Shown: piece after piece, positions 40,639 to 49,288 of the stretch | Position numbering within the stretch: the stretch's first letter is position 1 | Layout: each line of letters begins with the position of its first letter | Origin: Anaerovibrio lipolyticus | GTDB taxonomy: Bacteria; Bacillota; Negativicutes; Selenomonadales; Selenomonadaceae | Assembly (NCBI RefSeq): GCF_021531495.1 | Contig: NZ_JADYTY010000001.1 | Location: forward strand, 1 to 64,000 | Direction: 5' to 3' | Length of the DNA: 64,000 bases | The notes under the pieces: generated by a model | What the model was told of the DNA's origin: nothing | Database searches by the model: none | What the model saw: the letters and a program-made list of their open reading frames with translations, nothing else | Translations under genes and position numbers: made by a program

Positions 40639-41303
40639 AAATCATAGCCCGTATGCACAATGATTTTGACAGCAAATTTGGCATTCCCCGCCAAAGCAAT
40701 GTGGTACAGGAGTTGAAGGGACGGATTGTCTTTGAGCCAGAATATCGCAATGAAGCAGCTCTGCGGGGCATTGAAGGCTTTGATTACCTATGGCTGATTT
40801 GGCAGTTTTCTGAGGCAGTGCGGGACAAATGGTCCCCTACGGTAAGGCCTCCTATTTTAGGCGGAAATACCAGAGTAGGGGTATTTGCTACCCGCTCTCC
40901 CTTTCGTCCCAACGCCATTGGTCTGTCCAGTGTGAAGCTGGAGAAGGTAGAGCTTCATACCCCAGAGGGACCTGTATTGCATATTAGCGGGGCGGATCTG
41001 ATGAACGGTACGCCTATATTGGATATTAAGCCTTATCTTGCCTATGTGGACAGCCATCCAGAGGCTGCTCAGGGTTTTCGAGGCCAGGGCTGGAACCGGA
41101 AGCTGCAGGTAAATTTTCCTCCAGAGCTTTTGGTGAAGATTCCACCAGAAAAACAGGCAGGCCTATTAGGTGTGCTGGAAAATGATCCCCGGCCTACCTA
41201 TCAGGAGGATGCCCAACGGATTTATGGTATGTCCTTTGGAGGGCAGGAAATCAAATTCCAGGTGTCAGATGGTATCTTGCAGGTGGTAGCCGTAGAAGGA
41301 TAA
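40635..41303 (+). CDS. trmO: tRNA (N6-threonylcarbamoyladenosine37-N6)-methyltransferase
   Basis: 222-residue protein of the TrmO/YaeB (UPF0066) family, which methylates t6A37 of tRNA(Thr) using SAM. The signature R-V-G-V-F-A-T-R-S-P-F-R-P-N-A-I-G-L-S near residue 80 is complete, and a C-terminal domain with D-P-R-P-T-Y (near 195) is present. The start overlaps the mtnP stop (ATGA), so the two are translationally coupled. SAM metabolism may be the common theme, since MTA is a SAM by-product. Confidence 0.92.
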   Translation: MKIIARMHNDFDSKFGIPRQSNVVQELKGRIVFEPEYRNEAALRGIEGFDYLWLIWQFSEAVRDKWSPTVRPPILGGNTRVGVFATRSPFRPNAIGLSSVKLEKVELHTPEGPVLHISGADLMNGTPILDIKPYLAYVDSHPEAAQGFRGQGWNRKLQVNFPPELLVKIPPEKQAGLLGVLENDPRPTYQEDAQRIYGMSFGGQEIKFQVSDGILQVVAVEG

Positions 41304-41328
41304 TCTTTTCTGCTAGCAAGGAACCTTG

Positions 41329-41357
41329 TTGACAAATTAGTTTGTCAGTTATATAAT
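41329..41357 (+). promoter_or_regulatory. Fully consensus promoter with embedded palindromic operator
   Basis: TTGACA (41329-41334), 17 bases, TATAAT (41352-41357): both hexamers perfect with ideal spacing. Overlapping the -35 and spacer is the inverted repeat TGACAAATTAGTTTGTCA (41330-41347), seven perfect pairs around TTAG, placed where a bound repressor would block RNA polymerase. Transcription would start at about 41364, directly in front of the hairpin below. Confidence 0.75.
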
Positions 41358-41366
41358 ACAACCATA

Positions 41367-41410
41367 GAACATGCAACGGAGCATAGGCTTTTGTTGCATG
41401 TTCTTTTTTT
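41367..41410 (+). terminator. Hairpin-T7 terminator at the predicted transcription start
   Basis: GAACATGCAAC (41367-41377) pairs perfectly with GTTGCATGTTC (41393-41403), followed by seven T. It is a strong terminator yet lies within the first ten bases of the transcript from the promoter at 41329-41357. It also terminates the mtnP-trmO transcript. The result may be a roughly 45-base RNA or an attenuated leader of the next gene. Confidence 0.75.
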
Positions 41411-41461
41411 CTAGGTGTTTTTTACTGATACCCCATGCAAAGCAAAAGGAGATGTATTGTC

Positions 41462-41845
41462 ATGAGAAGTTTTCCCTTATTTAAAGAACTGGAAGCAGAG
41501 CGTGATAAAGTCAATGCAGAGTTTCACAAGGCTACCAAGCCACAGTTGATAGAGAGATTAAAGGAATTTGGTTTTATGCAGCCAGATCCTGATAATCCTA
41601 CTAAATTAGTCTTGGCGGAGAAGGCTACAGACAATGTTTATCATCTGTCTATCAACCGCTATAGCGTTACTGTACAGTTCCAGCATGTGAGAACTGGCGA
41701 AGTAAAGCTTATTTGCGATATTAGCAATTTTGCCATGAATACCCACAATATGATGAATGTTATTATTAAGTGTGTGGATTATTGGCTGCAGTACGGCGTG
41801 GTTTATGATTATGTCAGCGCCCAGGGTTTTAGAGAAATAGAGTAA
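41462..41845 (+). CDS. Protein of unknown function
   Basis: 127-residue soluble protein; I recognise no family. The N-terminal third is helical and charged (F-P-L-F-K-E-L-E-A-E-R-D-K-V-N-A-E-F-H-K-A), followed by a probable beta-rich part (Y-H-L-S-I-N-R-Y-S-V-T-V-Q-F-Q-H-V) and a hydrophobic helix (M-M-N-V-I-I-K-C-V-D-Y-W-L-Q-Y-G). No signal peptide or metal site is obvious. AGGAG (41448-41452) favours ATG 41462 over ATG 41435. It lies behind a strong regulated promoter and a hairpin, and is followed by a terminator, so it is a one-gene unit. Confidence 0.65.
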   Translation: MRSFPLFKELEAERDKVNAEFHKATKPQLIERLKEFGFMQPDPDNPTKLVLAEKATDNVYHLSINRYSVTVQFQHVRTGEVKLICDISNFAMNTHNMMNVIIKCVDYWLQYGVVYDYVSAQGFREIE

Positions 41846-41884
41846 TTGATTACTATCGAATGGCACAAGGCAGTTGCTGGATCT

Positions 41885-41929
41885 AAAAGGAGAATTTTGC
41901 AGAGCTTGGACTGGAATTCTCCTTTTTTG
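41885..41929 (+). terminator. Intrinsic terminator
   Basis: AAAAGGAGAATT (41885-41896) pairs with AATTCTCCTTTT (41915-41926), ending in TTTTTT. Closes the unit encoding the unknown 127-residue protein. Confidence 0.9.
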
Positions 41930-42052
41930 TTGCTTACATAAGAAAAATTTTACATTTTTTATTAAATAAGCAGGATTTTTCAAGATTATATAGAATATAT
42001 TTTCTCAGAAGGTTTAGTTGATAAATATGGTCTGATAGAGGATTGAGATTGT

Positions 42053-44041
42053 ATGCGTAAGATATGGAATGTAAAAAAATGTGATGCAGGGCAGGCGGCG
42101 GCTTTGGCGGCAGAAACAGGTATCTCTACTTTGTTGGCAGGAGTTCTGCTGAATAGGGGCATTGATAATCGGGAAAAGGTGGAGGAGTTCCTTCATCCAG
42201 AGAAATGGGACTATCATGATCCTTATCTCTTGCCGGATATGGCGGCTGCGGTTAAGCGGATTCGTCAGGCTATAGACAGTCGGGAACAGATAGTTGTTTA
42301 TGGCGACTACGATGCTGATGGTATTACGGCCACTACGATATTGCTAAAATGTCTGAAAAAAATGGGGGCTTTGGTGGATTACTATATACCAAATAGATTT
42401 ACCGAAGGCTATGGCATTAATCAGGAGGCTCTGGAAAAACTGTATAATCTGGGAATTTCTCTGATTATAACTGTGGATTGCGGTATCAAATCCCTGCAGG
42501 AGATTGCATCCATGTCAGGGAAAATTGATTTTATAGTTACAGATCACCATTTGCCGGGGGAGGAGCTGCCCAAGGCCGTAGCTGTGGTGGATGCCCATAG
42601 GCAGGATTCTGTTTATCCCTGCAAGGAGTTGGCTGGGGTAGGCATTGCCTTTAAGCTATGTCAGGCTCTAGGCAAGGAAATGGCAAATCCAGCCTGTGAG
42701 GAGGCGGCTCTGGAAATTGTGGCCTTGGGTACGGTGGCAGATGCAGTGCCTCTGGTAGACGAAAACCGCAAAATTGTGGCAGCTGGTCTAAAAAGAATGT
42801 CCACCACCCAAAGTGTGGGCTTGAAGGCCTTGATTGATATTACAGGCTTGGCAGGCAGGGATATTGATAGTACCGCCATAGGTTTTATTCTGGCTCCTCG
42901 TATCAATGTGGCAGGCAGGCTGGAAAGTGCCCGCCTTAGTGTGGAATTGCTTTTGTGTCAGGACTCAGAGCAGGCTGCCCAAATGGCGGAACGGCTCAAT
43001 GAGCTGAATCATACCCGCAAGGAGCTAAAGAATCGGATACAGGCTGCGGCGGAGGAACAGCTGGCCAAGGTGGATATGGATAATGCCAGAGTGATTGTAG
43101 TGGCTGGTCAGGGTTGGCATCATGGTGTTCTGGGCTTGGTGGCTTCCTCTTTGCAGGAAAAATACTATTTGCCTACAGTGGTTATCAGCATTAAGGATGG
43201 GATTGGTAAAGGCTCCTGCCGCAGTATTCCCGGCTTTAATCTTTTTGAGGCCTTGGGGAATTGCCAACAGCATTTACTGCAATTTGGCGGTCATGCTATG
43301 GCAGCAGGCTTGACGGTGGCGGAGAATCAGATTGATGCCTTTAGAGAAGAGTTAAGCAAGGAAACTCTGCGGCAAATGGAGCCGGAGCAGTTTATTCCTA
43401 GCTTTAATATTGATATGGAGATTTCCCCTGGGGATATGACCATGTCTATGGTGGAGGAGCTTTCTCTGCTGGAGCCTTGCGGTATGGCCAATGAAAGTCC
43501 CCTATTTGCTTGTAAGGGCTTGCGTGGAGTTAATGGTGAGCTAAAGGGAACAGATGCCAATCATCTTAAGTTCTCTGTGGCAGACAAGGGGCATTTGGTG
43601 GAGGCCATTGCCTTTAATATGCCGGAAATGCTGAACAAGGTGAACCAGAGCAGATTTGATATGGTGTATGCTGTGGGCATTAATGAATGGCGGGATATGC
43701 GGAATCTGCAATGTGTGGTTCGCTGTTTGGAGTCTCCTGTGCCAGCACAGCAGGAGATGCAGCCTAATCGGGAGTTCCTTAAGGGAATATATGGCTTTTT
43801 GTTGGGCAGAGTGAAATCTGGGCGGAAAATGTCCTCAGATTTGACCTGGGTGGCTATGCAGGCTAGAGGCCAGGGCTGTCGGGCAACACTGGAAAATGTG
43901 GAGGCAGCTTTGCAAATATTTTTGGAGCTGGGCTTATTAGTGGATGATGGTAAGGGATATTTGGAATTAAATCAGTCCAGCGGACCTATGAAGCTGGAGG
44001 ATTCTCCTACCTACAGACAGCTGAATGGGTTGGAAAATTAG
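42053..44041 (+). CDS. recJ: Single-stranded-DNA-specific exonuclease RecJ
   Basis: 662-residue DHH-family 5'-3' exonuclease for recombination and mismatch repair. Motifs: I-V-V-Y-G-D-Y-D-A-D-G-I-T-A-T near residue 82, the D-H-H motif in V-T-D-H-H-L-P near 165, G-V-G-I-A-F-K-L near 200, and the DHHA1 glycine motif F-G-G-H-A-M-A-A-G-L near 420. An OB-fold follows, and an extra C-terminal section (about 560-662) is present as in many Firmicutes. The RBS before ATG 42053 is weak (AGAGGA). relA follows after about 110 bases. Confidence 0.95.
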   Translation: MRKIWNVKKCDAGQAAALAAETGISTLLAGVLLNRGIDNREKVEEFLHPEKWDYHDPYLLPDMAAAVKRIRQAIDSREQIVVYGDYDADGITATTILLKCLKKMGALVDYYIPNRFTEGYGINQEALEKLYNLGISLIITVDCGIKSLQEIASMSGKIDFIVTDHHLPGEELPKAVAVVDAHRQDSVYPCKELAGVGIAFKLCQALGKEMANPACEEAALEIVALGTVADAVPLVDENRKIVAAGLKRMSTTQSVGLKALIDITGLAGRDIDSTAIGFILAPRINVAGRLESARLSVELLLCQDSEQAAQMAERLNELNHTRKELKNRIQAAAEEQLAKVDMDNARVIVVAGQGWHHGVLGLVASSLQEKYYLPTVVISIKDGIGKGSCRSIPGFNLFEALGNCQQHLLQFGGHAMAAGLTVAENQIDAFREELSKETLRQMEPEQFIPSFNIDMEISPGDMTMSMVEELSLLEPCGMANESPLFACKGLRGVNGELKGTDANHLKFSVADKGHLVEAIAFNMPEMLNKVNQSRFDMVYAVGINEWRDMRNLQCVVRCLESPVPAQQEMQPNREFLKGIYGFLLGRVKSGRKMSSDLTWVAMQARGQGCRATLENVEAALQIFLELGLLVDDGKGYLELNQSSGPMKLEDSPTYRQLNGLEN

Positions 44042-44153
44042 CTGTATTTGGCTAATATGGAGGCAGCATAGTCTAGTAAAATGAAAAAACAGGGCATATG
44101 GGCGATAAATGTGCTATACTCTACATATATTGTTATAGTTGGTGGTGGTTCAA

Positions 44154-46448
44154 ATGATGGAACAAAAAGGTCAAAATAATGTCAACATCTACATACCGGA
44201 GGTAGCATCGGCTACGGCTGAGGTTACTATTGATGATGTTATAAATGCTGTGGTAAAGTATCAGCCCCATGCTGATGTAAAACTGATACGGAAAGCTTAT
44301 GATTTGGCTAACGCAGCCCATGCTGGCCAGAAGCGGGCTTCAGGAGAGGATTATATTATTCATCCGCTGTGTGTAGCCAAGATTCTTACAGAATTACAGA
44401 TTGATGCCACTACCATTACAGCGGCTCTGCTTCATGATGTGGTGGAGGATACTACCTATTCCCAGAGCCAGATGGAGGATATTTTTGGGCAAGAAGTAGC
44501 CATGCTGATTGATGGAGTTACCAAGCTGGGTAAAATCAAATATCAGTCCAAGGTGGAGCAACAGTCTGAGAATTACCGCAAGCTGTTTTTGGCTATGGCC
44601 AAGGATATTCGGGTTATTATGATTAAGCTGGCTGACCGCCTGCATAATATGCGTACCCTGAAATTTGTCAAGGAGGAAAAGCAGAAGCGGATTGCCAAGG
44701 AAACCATTGAGGTTTATGCACCGTTGGCCAATCGTCTGGGTATTTCTAATATTAAATGGGAGCTGGAGGATTTGTGCCTTCGCTATCTTGAGCCAGAGTT
44801 TTACTATGATTTGGTAGAAAAGGTAAAGCAGAAGCGACAGGAAAGACAGCGTTTTATTGAGGATTCCATTTTGCAGATTCACACCAAGTTGATACGCAGT
44901 GGTATCAAGGCGGAGATTAGTGGCAGAGCCAAGCATTTTTACAGCATTTACCGCAAAATGAAGCGAGATAACAAGGATATTAGTGAAATTTATGATTTGT
45001 CTGCAGTGCGGGTACTGGTGCACAATGTGAAGGATTGTTATGCGGTACTGGGTGTAATTCACGCTATGTGGAAGCCTATTCCTGGGCGGTTTAAGGATTA
45101 TATTGCTATGCCAAAATCCAACGGCTATCAATCCCTCCATACCACGGTTATGACCAGAGGTTATCCTCTGGAAATTCAGATTCGTACCTTTGCCATGCAC
45201 AAAATCTCTGAATATGGTGTGGCTGCTCATTGGAAATACAAGGAGACAGGCCGCAGTGTGGGAGCAGGCAATGATTATGAAAAGAAAATTTCCTGGCTGC
45301 GGCAGATGGTGAATCTGCAGCATGAGGTAAATGATCCTAGCGAGTATTTGGAAGCCTTGAAGATGGATATTTTCTCTGATGAAGTATTTGTCTTTACTCC
45401 TAATGGTGATGTTATAGACCTGCCTAAGGGCTCTGTGCCTATTGATTTTGCTTATCGCATTCATACCGAAGTGGGGCATCACTGTGTGGGTGCTAAGGTT
45501 AATGGCAAGATTGTACCTTTGGAGTACAAGCTGCAGAACGGCGATCAGGTAGCTATTATTACCAATAAAGCCAACAATGGGCCTAGCCGGGACTGGCTGA
45601 ATATTGTAGCCTCCTCTGATACTAGAGCAAAGATTCGTTCCTGGTTCAAGAAAGAAAAGCGGGAAGAGAATATTATCCGAGGCCGGGATATGCTGGAAAA
45701 GGAGGCTAAGCGCCTGGGCTATGAGCCAAAGGATTTGCTGCGGGATGAATGGCTGAATTCTGTCTGTCTCCGCTTCAATATCAATAATGATGCAGATATG
45801 CTGGCGGCTATTGGTTATGGCGGTATTGCAATTAATGGTGTTATGGCCAAGCTCATTGAGCATCACAAAAAGGCCATCAAGGCAGCTACCCCTCCAGATG
45901 TTACCCAGATGTTGGAGGGTATCAAGCAGCAGCACCGGAACTCCAAGAAGAATAAGGCCAGTCATGGCATTCTGGTAGAGGGTGAATCCGGTATGCTGGT
46001 TCGTTTGGCTAGATGTTGCAACCCTATACCGGGAGATCCTATTATCGGTTATATTACCAAGGGGAGAGGTGTGTCTGTTCATAGAGCAGATTGTCCAAAT
46101 GTACTGTCTGACGATGGGGATACTACCAGAGTTATAGATGTAAACTGGGATGTTGGTTTGGACAAGACTTATACAGTGGAAATTGAAATCAACTGTAATG
46201 ATACCACAGGTGTACTGACAAGTATTTTGTCTGTGCCAGCGGAAATGAAGATAAATGTATCCTCTGTAAATGCCAAAGCAAACAAGGGCAATAAGACTTC
46301 CACTATTATTATGGGGCTGGAGGTAAATAATGCGGCTCAGATTTCTATGGTAATGGCCAAGATTCGTCGTTTGAAGGATATTTACAGCGTAGGCCGTGCT
46401 TTGTTTGCTGCTACTGACAATAATAGCAATACCAAGCATGGACGCTGA
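44154..46448 (+). CDS. relA: Bifunctional (p)ppGpp synthetase/hydrolase (RelA/SpoT, Rel)
   Basis: 764-residue stringent-response enzyme. The HD hydrolase domain (about 45-195) is intact: H-A-G-Q-K-R-A-S-G, then L-L-H-D-V-V-E-D-T and K-L-A-D-R-L-H-N-M-R. The synthetase domain (about 230-370) shows R-V-L-V-H-N-V-K-D-C-Y, R-F-K-D-Y-I-A-M-P-K-S-N-G-Y-Q-S-L-H-T. TGS (about 395-455), helical/zinc-finger (R-C-C-N-P-I-P-G-D) and ACT (about 685-760) regions follow. Both activities are predicted. The frame starts earlier at TTG 44139, but GGTGGTGG (44141-44148) favours ATG 44154 (a second ATG follows at 44157). TATACT at 44115-44120 may be the -10 box. Confidence 0.95.
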   Translation: MMEQKGQNNVNIYIPEVASATAEVTIDDVINAVVKYQPHADVKLIRKAYDLANAAHAGQKRASGEDYIIHPLCVAKILTELQIDATTITAALLHDVVEDTTYSQSQMEDIFGQEVAMLIDGVTKLGKIKYQSKVEQQSENYRKLFLAMAKDIRVIMIKLADRLHNMRTLKFVKEEKQKRIAKETIEVYAPLANRLGISNIKWELEDLCLRYLEPEFYYDLVEKVKQKRQERQRFIEDSILQIHTKLIRSGIKAEISGRAKHFYSIYRKMKRDNKDISEIYDLSAVRVLVHNVKDCYAVLGVIHAMWKPIPGRFKDYIAMPKSNGYQSLHTTVMTRGYPLEIQIRTFAMHKISEYGVAAHWKYKETGRSVGAGNDYEKKISWLRQMVNLQHEVNDPSEYLEALKMDIFSDEVFVFTPNGDVIDLPKGSVPIDFAYRIHTEVGHHCVGAKVNGKIVPLEYKLQNGDQVAIITNKANNGPSRDWLNIVASSDTRAKIRSWFKKEKREENIIRGRDMLEKEAKRLGYEPKDLLRDEWLNSVCLRFNINNDADMLAAIGYGGIAINGVMAKLIEHHKKAIKAATPPDVTQMLEGIKQQHRNSKKNKASHGILVEGESGMLVRLARCCNPIPGDPIIGYITKGRGVSVHRADCPNVLSDDGDTTRVIDVNWDVGLDKTYTVEIEINCNDTTGVLTSILSVPAEMKINVSSVNAKANKGNKTSTIIMGLEVNNAAQISMVMAKIRRLKDIYSVGRALFAATDNNSNTKHGR

Positions 46449-46513
46449 TAATCAAGTGTTGGATATTTCTGCCCTTATAGGTGGCAGGAGATTGGAAAAT
46501 AAGAGGTGAGATA

Positions 46514-47146
46514 ATGGGTTTTTCAGTTGAAACATTGGTGGTAGGCCCTATTGAGGAGAATTGCTATGTCCTAAAAGATGAGGAAACTGGACATGGTTTG
46601 ATTATTGATCCGGGAGATAATGGTCAGGAAATTCTGGCTTATGTTCGTGATAATCATATTGAGGTAGATTTGATTGTAAATACCCACGGCCATTGGGATC
46701 ATATAGGTGCGGTAGATTTTCTGCGGGATGCATTGCAGGTGAAGCTGGCTATACATGGGGAGGATGCTTCCATGCTGACTGCTACCAGAGAGGAAATGGC
46801 GGCTTATAGTATCTTTGCTGGTGGGAAAAGACCGGCAGAAATATTGTTGAAAGATGGAGATACGGTGAAATTCGGCCACTGCTCCTTGCAGGTTATGCAT
46901 ACTCCTGGCCATACCAAGGGAGGGATTTGTCTATATGGAGGAGGCTGTCTCTTTAGCGGTGATACTCTTTTTGCTGGCAGTGTAGGCAGAACAGATTTGC
47001 CTGGGGGCGATTATCGGGAGATGCTGGAATCCGTGCGGAGCAAGCTGAAGTCTGTGGTTGATGATACCAAGGTATATCCTGGTCATGGGCCAGCTACTAG
47101 TATGGGAAGAGAACGGCGCTGCAATCCTTATTTGCAGGAAAGATAG
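46514..47146 (+). CDS. MBL-fold hydrolase (glyoxalase II-like)
   Basis: 210-residue metallo-beta-lactamase-fold hydrolase. The metal motif T-H-G-H-W-D-H-I-G-A is near residue 58, with further ligands in M-H-T-P-G-H-T-K-G-G and F-S-G-D-T-L-F, and a C-terminal V-Y-P-G-H-G-P-A-T-S-M. This matches the YcbL/YqgX group, often annotated as hydroxyacylglutathione hydrolase-like, found next to relA in Firmicutes. AGAGGTGAG precedes ATG 46514. The substrate is uncertain. The D-Tyr-tRNA deacylase gene that often sits between relA and this gene is absent here. Confidence 0.88.
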   Translation: MGFSVETLVVGPIEENCYVLKDEETGHGLIIDPGDNGQEILAYVRDNHIEVDLIVNTHGHWDHIGAVDFLRDALQVKLAIHGEDASMLTATREEMAAYSIFAGGKRPAEILLKDGDTVKFGHCSLQVMHTPGHTKGGICLYGGGCLFSGDTLFAGSVGRTDLPGGDYREMLESVRSKLKSVVDDTKVYPGHGPATSMGRERRCNPYLQER

Positions 47147-47162
47147 CGTAGGTAGAGGCTTT

Positions 47163-47191
47163 TTGCTTTTAGCGGAAAAGTTTGCTATAAT
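47163..47191 (+). promoter_or_regulatory. Promoter of fur
   Basis: TTGCTT (47163-47168), 17 bases, TATAAT (47186-47191), about 35 bases before the fur start. Confidence 0.55.
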
Positions 47192-47227
47192 AATAAGTAT
47201 TTTATTAGGGATAGAGGAGGTGGCCCT

Positions 47228-47692
47228 ATGCCATCATCGTATTCATTGGATGATTTAAAAAAGAGGCTGCAAGATAGTTCTTATAAGCTGACTCATCAGC
47301 GGAAGGTGGTTCTGGAAGTTTTTGTGGATAACCCAGGCTGTCATTTAAGCGCTGAGGAGGTTCATGATATTCTTAAGCAGAAGTCAGCTGATATTGGTCT
47401 AGCTACCGTATATCGTTCATTGGAGCTATTGAGTGCCAAGGATATTGATATTCTACAGAAGATCGAATTTGGGGATGGCTGCTCCAGATATGAGCTGAAT
47501 GTGACGGAGCCAAATACCCATCAGCATCATCATCTGATTTGTACCAAATGCAAAAAGGTAATGGAGTTTTCTGAGGATATGCTGGATACCTTGGAGGCAG
47601 ATATTATGGAAAAATGCGGGTTCAAGGTAACTGACCATCAGGTAAAGTTCTTTGGCCTGTGCGAGGAGTGCCGGAAAAAGCTTGCTGATTAA
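47228..47692 (+). CDS. Fur family metalloregulator
   Basis: 154-residue repressor of the Fur/Zur/PerR family. The DNA-binding part contains L-T-H-Q-R-K-V-V-L-E-V-F and L-A-T-V-Y-R-S-L-E-L-L; the metal sites include H-Q-H-H-H-L-I-C-T-K-C-K-K-V and C-terminal G-L-C-E-E-C-R, giving the two C-x-x-C structural zinc pairs. Iron, zinc or peroxide specificity cannot be told by eye; the orphan znuA at 62 kb is one possible target. AGGAGGTGG leads into ATG 47228. The next gene overlaps its end. Confidence 0.9.
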   Translation: MPSSYSLDDLKKRLQDSSYKLTHQRKVVLEVFVDNPGCHLSAEEVHDILKQKSADIGLATVYRSLELLSAKDIDILQKIEFGDGCSRYELNVTEPNTHQHHHLICTKCKKVMEFSEDMLDTLEADIMEKCGFKVTDHQVKFFGLCEECRKKLAD

Positions 47693-49250
47693 AAATTTTA
47701 CACTAAACAGTTCTCATCAGGTGGTAGTAAAGGTGGTTCGGGAGATTCTGAATCTCTTTGCTATGGAGGTGCCTGCTTTGGCCAAGGAGCCTGTGGAATA
47801 TGTTGAGACTGATTATGATTTACTGGAACTAAATATTGAAAACACCGTAGACAGTGTGGCGGGAGAAACAACCTTGCCTCAAACAGAACGGCCAGGTCAA
47901 TGGCCTGTGGTACATACCAAGGTAAGCTATGTGGCTAGGGATGGTCAGAGGCATCAGATGGAAATAGAGGCGGTGGGACGAGGCAGTGAGCGCTTTGAAG
48001 CAGGCAAGCATCGTCTGATCAAGCTGAATCTATACCATTTGTTTAGACAGGAATTTGACTTTCCAGAGGCTCCTTGGGGGATTTTGCATGGGGTTCGGCC
48101 TACTAAGATTGTGCACCGGATGCTGGCAGAGGGCTTAAGCCGTGATGAGGTAGTGGCTCGTCTTCGGCAGGATTATGAGGCTAGTGAGGAAAAGGCTGCT
48201 ACCATTGTGGATATGGCCATTCGTCAGCAGCCTTTTTTGGCTCGAACCGATGAAAAAACCATTAGCATTTATGTAGGTATTCCCTTTTGTCTGACTCGCT
48301 GTCTGTATTGCTCTTTTCCAGCAAATATTTTGCCGGATAGAGGGGGCATAGACAAGTTTATGACAGCCTTTCGTAAGGATTTGCAGGGGGTTGTGGACAT
48401 AGTGGCTGATTATGGCTTCAAGGTGCAATCCATCTATGTAGGTGGAGGTACACCTACCAGCTTGCCGGATATGTATTTCCGGGAAATGCTGGAGCTGGTT
48501 AATCAGAGCTTCCGTTGTCAGGATACGGTGGAGTTTACGGTGGAGGCTGGGCGGCCGGATAGTATGTCTCCTGCCAAGCTGCAGGCTATGGTGGACTGCG
48601 GTGTAACCAGAGTTAGCTGTAATCCTCAAACCATGCAGCCAAAGACCTTGAAGCGCATAGGCCGTAATCACAGTCCAGAGGCCATTGTGGAAATGTTCCA
48701 TGATTTGCGTCAGGCTGGTATTCCAGAAATCAATATGGATTTGATTATTGGTCTGCCTGGCGAGGGTGTGGAGGATATTCGGGATACCATGAAGCAGATT
48801 GTGGCTTTAGCACCGGATGATATTACCCTTCATTCCTTGGCCTTGAAGCGAGGTTCCAGGTTAAAGATGAATCTCCATGAATATGAACTGCCTGATGATG
48901 ATACCTGTCGGGAAATGTTCGGCGTGGCTATGGATTATGTAAGACAGGCTGGATTGAAGCCTTATTATCTCTACCGTCAGGGCTATATGCGGGGACAGAT
49001 GGAGAATGTAGGCTGCAGCAGGCCAGGGGCTGAAAGTATGTATAATATCCAGATTATGGAGGAGCATCAGACCATCTTAGGTATTGGCGGTGCCGCCACC
49101 AGCAAGGTAGTGGATTTTCGGGAGAATAGGCTGAAATCCGCCTTTAATGCCAAGGATTTACTTACCTATGAGCGGGATATAGACATATATGTGGCCAAAA
49201 GGCGGGCTTTGGTGGAGGAAACCTATGGCAAGCCTGTTAGGGAAGCATAA
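47682..49250 (+). CDS. hemZ: Coproporphyrinogen III dehydrogenase-like radical SAM protein HemZ
   Basis: 522-residue HemZ-type radical SAM enzyme (oxygen-independent coproporphyrinogen oxidase family). An N-terminal domain (about 1-160) typical of HemZ precedes the radical SAM core with G-I-P-F-C-L-T-R-C-L-Y-C-S-F near residue 205, binding the 4Fe-4S cluster. The G-G-G-T-P-T-S-L SAM motif and N-M-D-L-I-I-G-L-P-G-E follow. The frame is open upstream to TTG 47652 inside fur; TTG 47682 is chosen as it leaves the family-like start and is preceded by AGGAG/GGAAAAAG. It overlaps fur by 11 bases, so the two are coupled. Some HemZ relatives are haem chaperones (HemW-like), but domain layout favours HemZ. 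Confidence 0.85.
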   Translation: MLIKNFTLNSSHQVVVKVVREILNLFAMEVPALAKEPVEYVETDYDLLELNIENTVDSVAGETTLPQTERPGQWPVVHTKVSYVARDGQRHQMEIEAVGRGSERFEAGKHRLIKLNLYHLFRQEFDFPEAPWGILHGVRPTKIVHRMLAEGLSRDEVVARLRQDYEASEEKAATIVDMAIRQQPFLARTDEKTISIYVGIPFCLTRCLYCSFPANILPDRGGIDKFMTAFRKDLQGVVDIVADYGFKVQSIYVGGGTPTSLPDMYFREMLELVNQSFRCQDTVEFTVEAGRPDSMSPAKLQAMVDCGVTRVSCNPQTMQPKTLKRIGRNHSPEAIVEMFHDLRQAGIPEINMDLIIGLPGEGVEDIRDTMKQIVALAPDDITLHSLALKRGSRLKMNLHEYELPDDDTCREMFGVAMDYVRQAGLKPYYLYRQGYMRGQMENVGCSRPGAESMYNIQIMEEHQTILGIGGAATSKVVDFRENRLKSAFNAKDLLTYERDIDIYVAKRRALVEETYGKPVREA

Positions 49251-49288
49251 GATATAATATATAGATAGATACAGGAGGAATTTGAGGA

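Noticed and set aside
44394-46439. 681-codon open frame on the - strand
   Set aside because: It lies wholly opposite the intact relA gene and its translation shows no recognisable domain; it comes from codon bias of the real gene.
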